Positions 16,962 to 26,047 of a stretch of DNA of 50,229 nucleotides are shown here, piece by piece. The position numbers and the translations under genes are program-made. Within the stretch, counting starts at the first letter, position 1; each line of letters begins with the position of its first letter. The notes under the pieces are model-generated. The model ran no database searches, was not told where the DNA came from, and worked only from the letters and a program-made list of their open reading frames with translations. Source of the DNA: an uncultured Muribaculaceae bacterium (GTDB taxonomy: Bacteria > Bacteroidota > Bacteroidia > Bacteroidales > Muribaculaceae); contig CAJUPY010000016.1 of assembly GCA_910588035.1 (NCBI GenBank), forward strand, positions 13,585-63,813, given 5' to 3'.

Positions 16962-17372
16962 ATGAACGCCGCACCTCAAGCAGAGACATCAGACGCAAAC
17001 AAAGGCGTGATCCTCATCATCGATGAAGATCCGCATTTGTATGAACTGGTGCACTACCACTTCTCACGCTTAGGCTATGGAGTTGAGCCGTGTCGCTCGC
17101 TCGACGACTGGTACGCGCTTGATCCCCAAGATTACTCTCTTATCTTAATCGACATCGCGATTGAAAACGGATCGGGACTCCACATAATCGACATGTTGAA
17201 CCAAAGTCCCGCTTCAGCAAAAATACCCGTAATCATCTGCACCCAGTCGGGCTCTCCCGCCGACATCGTCAGCGGACTAAACGCCGGAGCCGACGACTTC
17301 GTGAGCCGCCCGTTCGCTATAAAGGAAATGATCGCTCGCATAAACGCCCTCTTGCGCCGGCGTTCAAGATAA
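16962..17372 (+). CDS. Stand-alone response-regulator receiver protein
   Basis: A 136-residue single-domain CheY-like receiver. Acidic pocket at Asp 21/Glu 22/Asp 23, phosphoacceptor Asp 64 in LILIDIA, and the switch Thr 94. The normally invariant Lys before Pro-Phe is replaced by Arg (SRPF, residue 116). No output domain is present and no histidine kinase is in the window, so partner and target are unknown. ATG 16962 is preferred over the TTG at 16935. About 35 bases after its end comes the -33 part of the pyrE promoter, so it is probably its own transcript. Confidence 0.85.
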   Translation: MNAAPQAETSDANKGVILIIDEDPHLYELVHYHFSRLGYGVEPCRSLDDWYALDPQDYSLILIDIAIENGSGLHIIDMLNQSPASAKIPVIICTQSGSPADIVSGLNAGADDFVSRPFAIKEMIARINALLRRRSR

Positions 17373-17419
17373 AAAAACGCGCAATCCTCACTTTTTATCA
17401 CTAATTTGAACCCACACAA

Positions 17420-17450
17420 TTGACAATTTAAGGAATTGTGTGTAACTTTG
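17420..17450 (+). promoter_or_regulatory. Promoter for pyrE-SRPBCC-argH
   Basis: TTG at 17420-17422, a spacer of about 20 bases, then TAACTTTG at 17443-17450. The pyrE ATG is at 17477. Confidence 0.65.
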
Positions 17451-17476
17451 CCATTGAATCCAAACATAACACAATT

Positions 17477-18115
17477 ATGAAAGAGTTAGCTCGTCTTTTA
17501 GCCGAAAAGTTACTTAACATCAGTGCAATAAAACTTCAGCCCCTCAATCCGTTCACATGGGCTTCGGGCTGGAATTCACCAATCTACACCGACAACCGCA
17601 AGACACTCTCATATCCCGAGGTGCGCAGTTTCATAAAGGTTGAGCTTTGCCGGCTGATTCTTGAGAACTTCGGCAAAGTAGATGCCATTGCAGGAGTCGC
17701 TACCGGAGCTATCGCCCAAGGTGCGCTTGTAGCCGACACACTCAGTCTGCCTTACGTCTACGTGCGTTCAACTCCCAAAGACCACGGATTGGAAAACCTG
17801 ATCGAAGGTAACCTGAAACCGGGACAACGTGTCGTTGTCATCGAAGATCTCGTGTCGACAGGAGGAAGCAGCCTCAAGGCTGTCGAGGCAATCAGAGCAG
17901 CCGGTTGTGAAGTTGTGGGAATGGCTGCTATTTTCACCTACGGATTCCCCGTAGCTGAAGAACGTTTCAAAGCCGCAGGCGTGAAATTGCTCACCCTCAG
18001 CAACTATAACGCGATGCTTGAAGCCGCCCTCAAAACAAACTATATCGGCGAGAAAGACATCGAGACTTTGAAATGCTGGCGCGAGGATCCCGCCAACTGG
18101 ACCCCTTCAAAATAA
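17477..18115 (+). CDS. pyrE: Orotate phosphoribosyltransferase
   Basis: Transfers the phosphoribosyl group from PRPP to orotate to make OMP in pyrimidine synthesis. The 212-residue cytoplasmic protein has a FTWASGWNSPIYTDNRK N-terminal substrate region, AGVATGAIAQGAL, and the PRPP-binding loop VVVIEDLVSTGGSS. ATG 17477 is preferred; an in-frame GTG at 17438 overlaps the promoter. First gene of a three-gene unit, with 18 bases to the SRPBCC gene. Confidence 0.96.
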   Translation: MKELARLLAEKLLNISAIKLQPLNPFTWASGWNSPIYTDNRKTLSYPEVRSFIKVELCRLILENFGKVDAIAGVATGAIAQGALVADTLSLPYVYVRSTPKDHGLENLIEGNLKPGQRVVVIEDLVSTGGSSLKAVEAIRAAGCEVVGMAAIFTYGFPVAEERFKAAGVKLLTLSNYNAMLEAALKTNYIGEKDIETLKCWREDPANWTPSK

Positions 18116-18133
18116 CGCAAACACCATCTAAAT

Positions 18134-18556
18134 ATGGCTACATACACCGGAAAGCCTGTCACAATCAAGTGTCAGGCATCTGATCTTTTTGACCGTTTCA
18201 GCTCGATGGAAGCTTTGCAGCAGAAAATCGAGGACCTGCCTGAGGATATGAAACAGCAGATCGGAGAGTTACGCTTCGACAAAGACCGCCTCGTCATCAT
18301 GACCCCTCAGGTCGGCGAAGTGGCATTCAAGGTCAAGGAACGTATCGCACCCGAAAAAGTGATCTTCACCGCCGAAGGAGCTCCCGTGCCCCTCGACATG
18401 ACCGTAAACTTCACCCCTAAAGGCGAGACATCGACCGAGGTCATCACACGCATCGACATCGACATTCCCATCATGCTCAAACCAATGGTCGGCCCACACC
18501 TTCAGAAAGCAGCCGACAAATTTGGTGAACTCATGGCCAATCTAAACAAGGTCTGA
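18134..18556 (+). CDS. SRPBCC-fold (START-like) small protein
   Basis: A 140-residue cytoplasmic protein with the START/SRPBCC pattern: an N-terminal strand, a helix (SSMEALQQKIEDLP), a run of beta strands, and a long C-terminal amphipathic helix (GPHLQKAADKFGELMANL). These folds bind hydrophobic ligands, but nothing points to a specific one. It lies between pyrE and argH with 18- and 3-base spacers, so it is expressed with nucleotide and arginine synthesis genes. I recall this neighbourhood from other Bacteroidales, but could not check it. Confidence 0.75.
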   Translation: MATYTGKPVTIKCQASDLFDRFSSMEALQQKIEDLPEDMKQQIGELRFDKDRLVIMTPQVGEVAFKVKERIAPEKVIFTAEGAPVPLDMTVNFTPKGETSTEVITRIDIDIPIMLKPMVGPHLQKAADKFGELMANLNKV

Positions 18557-18559
18557 GAC

Positions 18560-19900
18560 ATGGCTAACAAACTTTGGGAAAAAGACACCACCGTCGACAG
18601 CGGAGTCGAAGCCTACACCGTTGGCCGTGATCGTGAGCTCGACATCTATCTGGCACCCTACGACGTGCTCGGTTCAATGGCCCACATCACGATGCTCCAA
18701 TCGATCGGACTTCTGAAAAGTGAAGAACTGACAGTTTTGCTCGACGCCTTGCGTGAAATCTACGACATGGCGGTCAACGGAAAGTTTGTGATCGAGGACG
18801 GAGTCGAGGATGTCCACTCCCAGGTCGAACTGATGCTCACCCGCAAACTCGGTGACATAGGCAAGAAAATCCACTCGGGACGTTCCCGCAACGACCAGGT
18901 TCTGGTCGACCTGAAATTGTTTATCAGATCTCGAATCGAGTCTCTCACGCTGTCGGTCAGACATCTTTTCGATGCCTTGATAATGTGTAGTGAGAAATAC
19001 AAGAATGTCATCATTCCTGGCTACACCCATCTTCAGGTCGCCATGCCGTCGTCAATGGGTCTGTGGTTCGGGGCCTACGCCGAGTCTCTGGTCGATGATC
19101 TGATCATGCTGCAGGCTGCATACCGGATAACCAACCGGAATCCGCTCGGATCGGCTGCCGGCTACGGCTCGTCATTCCCTCTCGACAGGACAATGACAAC
19201 ACGTCTGCTCGGATTTGAGTCAATGGACTACAATGTCGTCTATGCCCAGATGGGTCGCGGTAAAACAGAGCGCATAGTCTCACAGGCCATGGCTTCGATC
19301 GCGGCCACAGTCGGAAAACTTGCGTTTGACGCCTGCATGTTCAATTCTCAGAACTTCGGCTTCATCAAGTTGCCCGATGAGTTCACGACCGGATCGTCGA
19401 TAATGCCACACAAGAAAAATCCCGACGTGTTTGAGCTGACGCGCGCGAAATGCAACAAACTGCAAGCCCTGCCGGTCGAGATCACAATGATAACATCCAA
19501 CCTTCCTTCGGGATATTTCAGAGATCTCCAGCTCGTCAAGGAAAGTTTCTTGCCGGCTTTTGATCAACTCGAATCGATTCTCGAAATGGTAACCCGCATG
19601 GTCAGCGGCATGGAGGTAAAAAACAATGTCGCCGACGATCCGCGCTACAGCCTGATGTATTCGGTCGAGCAGGTAAACCGGCTCGTGATGGAGGGCGCAC
19701 CGTTCCGCGACGCATACCGTCAGGTCGGCCGCGAAATCGAGCATGGACAGTTCACACCCGACCGAAACATCTGCCACACCCACGAAGGCTCGATCGGCAA
19801 TCTATGCAACGACCGCATCGTGTCTCTCATGAACGACACTGTCAGATCATTTGAATTCGACCGCTATCACGATGCCATCGATAATCTGATAAAAAAATAA
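18560..19900 (+). CDS. argH: Argininosuccinate lyase
   Basis: Cleaves argininosuccinate to arginine and fumarate, the last step of arginine synthesis. 446 residues, close to family length. Family signature GSSIMPHKKNPDVFE, with His where many species have Gln; also HSGRSRNDQV, IPGYTHLQVAMP and DRTMTTRLLGF. The catalytic Ser lies in the flexible loop of the signature. It starts 3 bases after the SRPBCC stop, and a strong terminator follows at 20007-20040. Confidence 0.96.
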   Translation: MANKLWEKDTTVDSGVEAYTVGRDRELDIYLAPYDVLGSMAHITMLQSIGLLKSEELTVLLDALREIYDMAVNGKFVIEDGVEDVHSQVELMLTRKLGDIGKKIHSGRSRNDQVLVDLKLFIRSRIESLTLSVRHLFDALIMCSEKYKNVIIPGYTHLQVAMPSSMGLWFGAYAESLVDDLIMLQAAYRITNRNPLGSAAGYGSSFPLDRTMTTRLLGFESMDYNVVYAQMGRGKTERIVSQAMASIAATVGKLAFDACMFNSQNFGFIKLPDEFTTGSSIMPHKKNPDVFELTRAKCNKLQALPVEITMITSNLPSGYFRDLQLVKESFLPAFDQLESILEMVTRMVSGMEVKNNVADDPRYSLMYSVEQVNRLVMEGAPFRDAYRQVGREIEHGQFTPDRNICHTHEGSIGNLCNDRIVSLMNDTVRSFEFDRYHDAIDNLIKK

Positions 19901-20006
19901 CCGTCAGGCTCAACCTTTTCCTGTGACCGCTGTTATAGTTACATGAGAAGGCATTTTGCTGACGTTATTAAAAAGTCAAATTACACAAATTGAGATAACC
20001 TTCTCG

Positions 20007-20040
20007 GTACACCCCGCTGATGCGGGGTGTACTCTTTTTC
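20007..20040 (+). terminator. Strong terminator after argH
   Basis: A perfect 11-bp stem (20007-20017 with 20022-20032), a 4-base loop TGAT, then TCTTTTTC. It ends the pyrE-argH transcript. Confidence 0.9.
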
Positions 20041-20061
20041 ATATCTGCACATGCAAAAACA

Positions 20062-20089
20062 ATGGCGCCACTCGGGTGAATGGCGCCAT
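20062..20089 (-). terminator. Terminator after the GH128-like gene
   Basis: A perfect 9-bp stem (ATGGCGCCA with TGGCGCCAT) with a 10-base loop. On the minus strand it is followed by TTGTTTTTG. It lies 41 bases beyond the stop of the large glycan-active gene. Confidence 0.8.
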
Positions 20090-20129
20090 CTGATCAAATT
20101 TACCTTAAAAACTATAGGAAACCCTATTA

Positions 20130-23100
20130 CTATAAGACGACTTTCTGCCCTTCAATTATGTAGAAACCGCCTGCGAGACCTTCGACAACATTGTAGCCTT
20201 CGACTGCATCGACCGTGCGCACAAGGCGTCCGTCTATGCCATAGATGCTGACAGTAGTCTCGGCAGACACGGTGATTATAACGTTTTTGCCGGAGACACG
20301 TACCCCGACTCCACTATTGTCTGTTTCCGCCGAGTCGATTCCGGTCGGGAGACGTTTTCCGGCATACAGATCCTTGACCTCGCTGTCATGAAGTGCCTTG
20401 CCATAGATCGTGAACTCATCGAACGCATGGTCGGCGTAAGGATCGCTTGACCAGGCCGAACGTCCGAGGTAGTTTGTGGGGGTCACACCCATCGCCGACG
20501 GGTGAACCATAGGCTGATCGGCCAGAGTCTCGATTCCAGCCTCCGCTGTAGTCGACGCCATCTCACCGTTGAGATAGAGATGCATGTCATCATTTTCACA
20601 AATCAGAACAACGTGGTTCCATGCCGAACGGTCGAGAGCCTCATGATCGAAGCGATAGTCAAACGAACCTTCCGCACACGTTATTTTATAACGCATCTGG
20701 GTGTTTGAGGTCGGCATGAACATCATGAATGTGCCGGTTCCGTTGTTGAAGTCGAAAATACGTGCGTTATTGCCGATCTTGATCCATGTGGCAATCGAGA
20801 AATCACCGTCAAGGTCACTGACAACACCTTCGGGCAGCACGATATGCGACTTGCCGGCTGAAGAGAGCTTGACAGCCTTGTGTCCGTCGCGTCCGTCAAT
20901 AACTTCGGGACCGCCGGCGAAGGTGGCGTGGAAACCACCCCACTCATCTTTGTCGGTGTTCTGCTCCTCGAACATCAGATTGAGATGCTGTCCAAAACCT
21001 GGAGAGGCTTTCATCGGTTCGGTGGCATCGGAACTGCCAAGGTCGTTGAATGCCTGAACCTTATAGTAGTACTCCCTGGCATTGACCACCGTATTGTCAA
21101 CAAAACGGTTTCCGTCTTCGACCTTGCCGACAATCTTATAGGTGCCGTCGGCAGCATCTGACCTCATGACATTTTGACGAGTGTCGTAGGCATACTTCCA
21201 TGTCACGGTAACTTTACAGTCACCGCCGGCAACAAAGAAATCTTCGACGGCCTCAGGCGCACCGAGTTTTTTGGTTGAGACGACAACTGTTGCCGAGTTT
21301 GCCGTCGCCGCGGTGCTGAGCGAAGTCACGCGATAAGTGTAAGAGGTCGCGGCCGTCAGGTTTTCATCGCGATATTTTGTCTCGGCGAGATTATCAGACA
21401 CAACTACAAACGAAGCATCCTCACCGTCGTCAGGAGTCAGGGCGCGTTCGATCTTGTAGCCGCGTGCACCTTCGACAGCCTGCCATTCGAGATCGACGAT
21501 TGTTGTTGACACCGGAGTGGCCGTCACCGAAGGTGCGGCAGGAGCGTTGTCGCGGTTGAAGACAAGTTCGCGCGAGTAGGCCGACTCCGTATCTTTATAT
21601 GAGAGGGCTTTGACGCGATAGGTCTGTTTGCCGGCTACGATTTTGTCGCTGTAGACAACTGTCTCGCCATAACCGTAGTCAGTTCCGGCAACAAGAATTT
21701 TGACAACTTCCCACTCGCCGTTGTCGAGTTTGCGCTCGAGGGTATAGTTCTTACCTGTCTCACCATTGTGGTCATACCACTTGATGTCAACCCCGGTGAA
21801 ATCATCTGAGATCTCAGAGGTGAGCCATGCGGGAGCGATTTTCCAGGTGTGGACATATTCGTTTGCCGAACGGTAGGCCAGAACTGATTTGTGATCTCTG
21901 AACACTTTGCCTGCGGGAGTCAGTTTGCCACCGAGCACAAGAGCACGGGCATCCTGAACCCAGTCATACCACGCATGTCGTTCCAGATAGGGGCTTTCGT
22001 CGAGCGCGGGAAGCACATCTTTGAGCCATGCGACCTGCTTGGCAGAGTTCTCAGGAGTGTGTGGACGGCTCACCTCACGCGTGTTTCCGCTCTCGTCATA
22101 GATGATGTTGAAGTCGGCATCGCGCTGCTCGCCCTTGTTCACGGGCCAGTTTTCCGTAGTCCAGTTCGCACCGTTGTTCCACTCCGTGATCCACAGGGGA
22201 CGATAACCGAAACGTTTTGAATTACTTTCGATCTGAGACTTCAGACTGCTGCCGGTCTGACCGTTCCAATACATGTGATATACAACATAGTCGACACGGT
22301 AGTTGAGCTCCTCGCAATAGGTCATGAATGTATTGAGCCATGCCTTGTTGAAACTGTCGGGCGTGGGAGAACCGAGACGCAGACCGGTGCGGAACATTTC
22401 GTGCCACTGTGCGATAGCCTCTTCGGGAGTTGCGTTAGACTGATCGGTGTGGTCGGGTTCGTTAAGACCGCTGCAGTGAGAGACATTGGTCTTTTCGGCA
22501 ATTTCGTTCCAACCGGGCCAGCCGAGATTCTGGCGTATCATGGCATATTCAAAATCCGGGTCCATGTTGTTGCCGTTCGAATGCCAGTTATAGTACCAGG
22601 TTGCGTCGGTGAGATGGCAGTCGAGATTTGCCGTGCCTTTCTTGCTGACCCACTGCCAGCGGCACACACGGACAAACGAAGCGAATTCAAGACCTTCGGG
22701 CAATTCGTTAACTTCGAGATCGCCGTCGTTGGCGATGTAGCAGCGTGAGAAACCTGTTCCGTCGGGGTTATTCGCAAGCACACACATATAGCCGTAGGCG
22801 AGACGGAACGAACGGATTCGGTTATCGAATTTCTCACCGAGGAGTTCAGACTTGCCGAGGTCATTGCCGGTGAGTTTGCCACGGTAGAAAATATCCTGGG
22901 CAAGCTCTTTCGAGTCACCTTTGAGGTTGGGTGCGTTGAAGACTGTCATAGGCACGACGTCCCAGCCACCGGGCAAGATGAGCGATCCGTTGGCATGAAT
23001 GGCGACACGGTCGGTGTTGGGGTCAAGCGGTCTGCCGTTGACGGTGATCACGTCTTTATAGTCGTTGATGACAACCGACGGTTTGACGTTTTCAAGGAAA

Positions 23101-24824
23101 AGGTGATTGGCACTGCCGGCGAGATCTACTTTCGAACCACCAATGAACGGACGTGTTCCGGTCAAATGAAGTTTGGCGTCTCCGCTGACCTTTGCATCAG
23201 CGAGAACGAGTGAGGGAAGAGTGGTGTCGGTTGTGATCGACATCGGCGACAACGCGCCCGTCGCACCCTCCTCGAGGAAGCGGGCATAGATGGTGACATC
23301 GCCGGTGACAGGTTTAGTGAAGTCAAAACCTGTGGTGAGTTCGGGGTCGGCATACCACCCTACGAAGTCATAGCCTTCTTTCTCTGGAGCGACCGGAGCG
23401 ACAACCGTGTAGCTGACACCGTCGGCAAAATAATCAGTGGAGAGAACCGTCTCTCCGTCGACAAATCTCACACGGTGGGCCGTCTTGTCTTCAACGAGGT
23501 TATAGTTCCACGACAAGGCGCGGTCTTTATTCTCGTTGGCAGACCAGCACAGGTAGACCTCACCGAGATCTTCAGGAACCTCAAAATAGAATTCGGCAGA
23601 AGCCCAGTCGCCCCATTTTGCGGTGTTCTTCTTCACCGAGCCATATTCCGTTCCGGTCGCATCGCGCTTGGAGTTGATCGCGAAGGTGTGGGTAGCCGCA
23701 TGGTTCATGTACGAGAAATCGGCCGAGAAGCGGTAGATCTTTCCTTTTTTCAATCCGTTGACCGGATAAGAGAATATATATGAATTCTGGACGAGGAAGA
23801 GTGTGCGGGTCGGAGTCTGGTTCACCTCGATATTGTCGCGGTAACCGTTCCAGTAACTTCCACCGTTGTATGCTTCGTGCCATTCGCACTCGGGCGTCGA
23901 TTGCCATCCGAACTGTGTCGGGATATCACCTGCGGTTCCACGTCCGTTACCGTCCCACCCGGCCATGAGGTTGCCGTTTGTCTCTTTTTCCTCCCAACGG
24001 GCATAGAGTGTGGTTGACGTTGTCACTGTCAACGGGAAAGTGGCCACCTGACGGTAGTCCGCATCAAGATACCAGCCGGCGAGATTGTAACCGCGACGCG
24101 TGGCCACAGGTGACGCGCTGACCGTATAATTCTCCCCTTCGAGGAAAACTTCTGGTGCGGGACCCTCTCCTTCGCCGGCATCAAATGTGATAACGGCGGC
24201 ATTTCCGATCTCAACCAATCTGACATCGTCGAGCAGACCTCCACGGCCCCAGTTGCTTGTCGTGGCTTCCCAGAGAAACCAGCATTCATCGGTCTGTTCG
24301 GTCACCGCAAGACGGAGTTTCTTGTCGGTGAGTTTGATCACCTTGTTGTTTTGACTGAAATTGAACGATTGCTTGCAGAACTGATTCTCACCTTTGAGAT
24401 CTCCCGCAAAATAAAAACTGTAGGTTATGTTGGTTTCACCACCGTTGCGACGCCACAGGTTTCCCTGTAATTCATACATCTTACCGGCTTCCGCTTTGAC
24501 GGGATAACCATATTTCACACCGGTGTTCTTGATGTAGAGAACCGATGCGTTGTCATAGCCGCCATTACCGGCAAGGTTCTGGCCTGTACGGAAATACGTG
24601 CCGGCATCGTCCATGCCGTTACTGGTTGAGAAATCAGAGGCCGAGCAGCCGTCAAAACGCCAGCCCAAGGCATAGGGCGACTGCTTGACACCGTCACGGT
24701 TTGGATTCAAGGCACCTTCAAGAAGGTTTGTCTGCGCGGTGGCCACCGACGGAATCAGCGACGCCACGGCAAATGCCGCAGCCGCCAACCGTCTCACACA
24801 CCGGCTTTTCTTAAAAAGTCTCAT
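20130..24824 (-). CDS. Multidomain GH128-like secreted glycoside hydrolase with FN3 and LamG modules
   Basis: 1564 residues, secreted. Sec signal (1-30), then a carbohydrate-binding-like jelly roll (about 34-205), an InlB-like repeat (about 209-280, GYNLAGWY), a second jelly roll (about 285-445) and a second InlB-like repeat (about 449-520, GYDFVGWY). The catalytic region (about 610-960) has the Asl1/GH128 pattern: proposed acid/base Glu 789 in GLNEPD and nucleophile Glu 881 in WITEWNNG. Three FN3-like modules (about 990-1275), a LamG domain (about 1280-1490) and a tail (about 1500-1564) with the T9SS type A pattern (GGFYIIEG) follow. GH128 members act on beta-1,3-glucans; the substrate here is inferred. 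It is its own transcription unit, between terminators at 20062 and 24996. Confidence 0.82.
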   Translation of the reverse strand: MRLFKKSRCVRRLAAAAFAVASLIPSVATAQTNLLEGALNPNRDGVKQSPYALGWRFDGCSASDFSTSNGMDDAGTYFRTGQNLAGNGGYDNASVLYIKNTGVKYGYPVKAEAGKMYELQGNLWRRNGGETNITYSFYFAGDLKGENQFCKQSFNFSQNNKVIKLTDKKLRLAVTEQTDECWFLWEATTSNWGRGGLLDDVRLVEIGNAAVITFDAGEGEGPAPEVFLEGENYTVSASPVATRRGYNLAGWYLDADYRQVATFPLTVTTSTTLYARWEEKETNGNLMAGWDGNGRGTAGDIPTQFGWQSTPECEWHEAYNGGSYWNGYRDNIEVNQTPTRTLFLVQNSYIFSYPVNGLKKGKIYRFSADFSYMNHAATHTFAINSKRDATGTEYGSVKKNTAKWGDWASAEFYFEVPEDLGEVYLCWSANENKDRALSWNYNLVEDKTAHRVRFVDGETVLSTDYFADGVSYTVVAPVAPEKEGYDFVGWYADPELTTGFDFTKPVTGDVTIYARFLEEGATGALSPMSITTDTTLPSLVLADAKVSGDAKLHLTGTRPFIGGSKVDLAGSANHLFLENVKPSVVINDYKDVITVNGRPLDPNTDRVAIHANGSLILPGGWDVVPMTVFNAPNLKGDSKELAQDIFYRGKLTGNDLGKSELLGEKFDNRIRSFRLAYGYMCVLANNPDGTGFSRCYIANDGDLEVNELPEGLEFASFVRVCRWQWVSKKGTANLDCHLTDATWYYNWHSNGNNMDPDFEYAMIRQNLGWPGWNEIAEKTNVSHCSGLNEPDHTDQSNATPEEAIAQWHEMFRTGLRLGSPTPDSFNKAWLNTFMTYCEELNYRVDYVVYHMYWNGQTGSSLKSQIESNSKRFGYRPLWITEWNNGANWTTENWPVNKGEQRDADFNIIYDESGNTREVSRPHTPENSAKQVAWLKDVLPALDESPYLERHAWYDWVQDARALVLGGKLTPAGKVFRDHKSVLAYRSANEYVHTWKIAPAWLTSEISDDFTGVDIKWYDHNGETGKNYTLERKLDNGEWEVVKILVAGTDYGYGETVVYSDKIVAGKQTYRVKALSYKDTESAYSRELVFNRDNAPAAPSVTATPVSTTIVDLEWQAVEGARGYKIERALTPDDGEDASFVVVSDNLAETKYRDENLTAATSYTYRVTSLSTAATANSATVVVSTKKLGAPEAVEDFFVAGGDCKVTVTWKYAYDTRQNVMRSDAADGTYKIVGKVEDGNRFVDNTVVNAREYYYKVQAFNDLGSSDATEPMKASPGFGQHLNLMFEEQNTDKDEWGGFHATFAGGPEVIDGRDGHKAVKLSSAGKSHIVLPEGVVSDLDGDFSIATWIKIGNNARIFDFNNGTGTFMMFMPTSNTQMRYKITCAEGSFDYRFDHEALDRSAWNHVVLICENDDMHLYLNGEMASTTAEAGIETLADQPMVHPSAMGVTPTNYLGRSAWSSDPYADHAFDEFTIYGKALHDSEVKDLYAGKRLPTGIDSAETDNSGVGVRVSGKNVIITVSAETTVSIYGIDGRLVRTVDAVEGYNVVEGLAGGFYIIEGQKVVL

Positions 24825-24995
24825 AAGTGCAGTTGATTAATGATATTGATTTATTAAGGATTGTGTTCCGATCATTTCCGTCTTGAGACAAGACTGTTCT
24901 ATTGCTACTGATCTGCAAAATAAATCATTTCAAATCATTCACACCTGCACATTTATTGCAATCTTCTGAACAATTGCGACTTTGCATGATCCGGA

Positions 24996-25031
24996 CAAAA
25001 AAAATGCGCCCGATTTCACAATCGGACACAT
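24996..25031 (-). terminator. Terminator after the BNR-4/GH43 pair
   Basis: On the minus strand ATGTGTCCGATT pairs with AATCGGGCGCAT (12 bp with two G-U pairs, 4-base loop), followed by a run of seven or more T. It separates the GH43 gene from the GH128-like gene. Confidence 0.9.
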
Positions 25032-25072
25032 TCTATAATAAATAATTAAATTCAGTAAACTTATGAAAAAAA

Positions 25073-26047
25073 TCAATTCCACCTGTCACGCAGACGCTGC
25101 ATCTCTTCGGCAGTCAGCGCGATGACCGTGCCGTGACGCGGGTGGAAGTCCATCGTGACATCTTGATCGATGACCTTGAAATTCTCAAGGTCGGTCGTTT
25201 CCGTAAACTGATAACGGCCGTCCATGTAGACATCATACATCAGAATGTATTTGTCCTGACCGATCAGTTTGAATGTTCCAGCCCCTTCGACAGCCTTGTC
25301 GGTCTGTTGTTTGTAGTCGGGACTCTCTGTCCAGTTGCCTGAGGTGAGCGACTCTGTCGTCGCCACCTTTATTCCGTTTCCATTACCTTCGGTCTTGTAG
25401 AAAAGGTGATATTTTCCGTCTTTGAAAACTATGTCACCGTCGATACACGACGTCTTGTTCTCGGGAATGAACAGCGGTTTAGGCTCTCCCTCGATGTCGT
25501 CGAAATCGTCATTGGCATAGGCATAATAGATTATGTCGGGACCGCTGCCATGTTTCATCGACCAGTAGATCATGTATTTGCCCGCTTCCTTGTCAAAGAT
25601 TGTCTGCGGGGCCCAGACGCGCAACAGGCTGTCCTGACCTTCATATTTCTCTTGAATGTTTATGACCTTGTGGGTCCAGTCGGTCAGATTGTCTGATTTC
25701 ATCAACACCATGGCGCGGTTTGAGCTCCAGCCGTTGGCACTGACCATGTCGGTGACAACCATGTAAAACGTCTTTCCGTCCTCGCCGCGGAGAATGTGAG
25801 GATCGCGCACTCCGCCGGTCGAGCTTATCGTTTTTGAGTCTATAACAGGCCGGTTGCCGTTGAGGGCCTTGTAGTTCAACCCGTCATCGCTGAGAGCGAA
25901 GTGAATTGACTCATCTTCGATTTTATTTCCTGTGAAATAAGTGAACAGATAGCCGGCATATTCAGGCTCGGCCGGTTTTGTCGAACAGCCTGCAAGCGAC
26001 GAAACGCCCAACACTGCAGTTACCAGAATCAGACTCAGGTTTTTCAT
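25073..26047 (-). CDS. GH43-like five-bladed propeller hydrolase lipoprotein
   Basis: A 324-residue lipoprotein (LAGC, Cys 21), so probably on the cell surface or in the periplasm. The GH43 pattern is readable: general base candidate Asp 82 in GVRDPHIL, WAPQ at about 145-148, the pKa-modulating Asp in SCIDGDI (203 or 205), and acid candidate Glu 254 in VEGAGTF. GH43 enzymes remove arabinose, xylose or galactose units; the linkage cannot be read here. The start overlaps the upstream BNR-4 stop as ATGA, so the two are coupled. No SusC/SusD pair or sensor adjoins them. Family confidence is good, subfamily unknown. Confidence 0.85.
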   Translation of the reverse strand: MKNLSLILVTAVLGVSSLAGCSTKPAEPEYAGYLFTYFTGNKIEDESIHFALSDDGLNYKALNGNRPVIDSKTISSTGGVRDPHILRGEDGKTFYMVVTDMVSANGWSSNRAMVLMKSDNLTDWTHKVINIQEKYEGQDSLLRVWAPQTIFDKEAGKYMIYWSMKHGSGPDIIYYAYANDDFDDIEGEPKPLFIPENKTSCIDGDIVFKDGKYHLFYKTEGNGNGIKVATTESLTSGNWTESPDYKQQTDKAVEGAGTFKLIGQDKYILMYDVYMDGRYQFTETTDLENFKVIDQDVTMDFHPRHGTVIALTAEEMQRLRDRWN

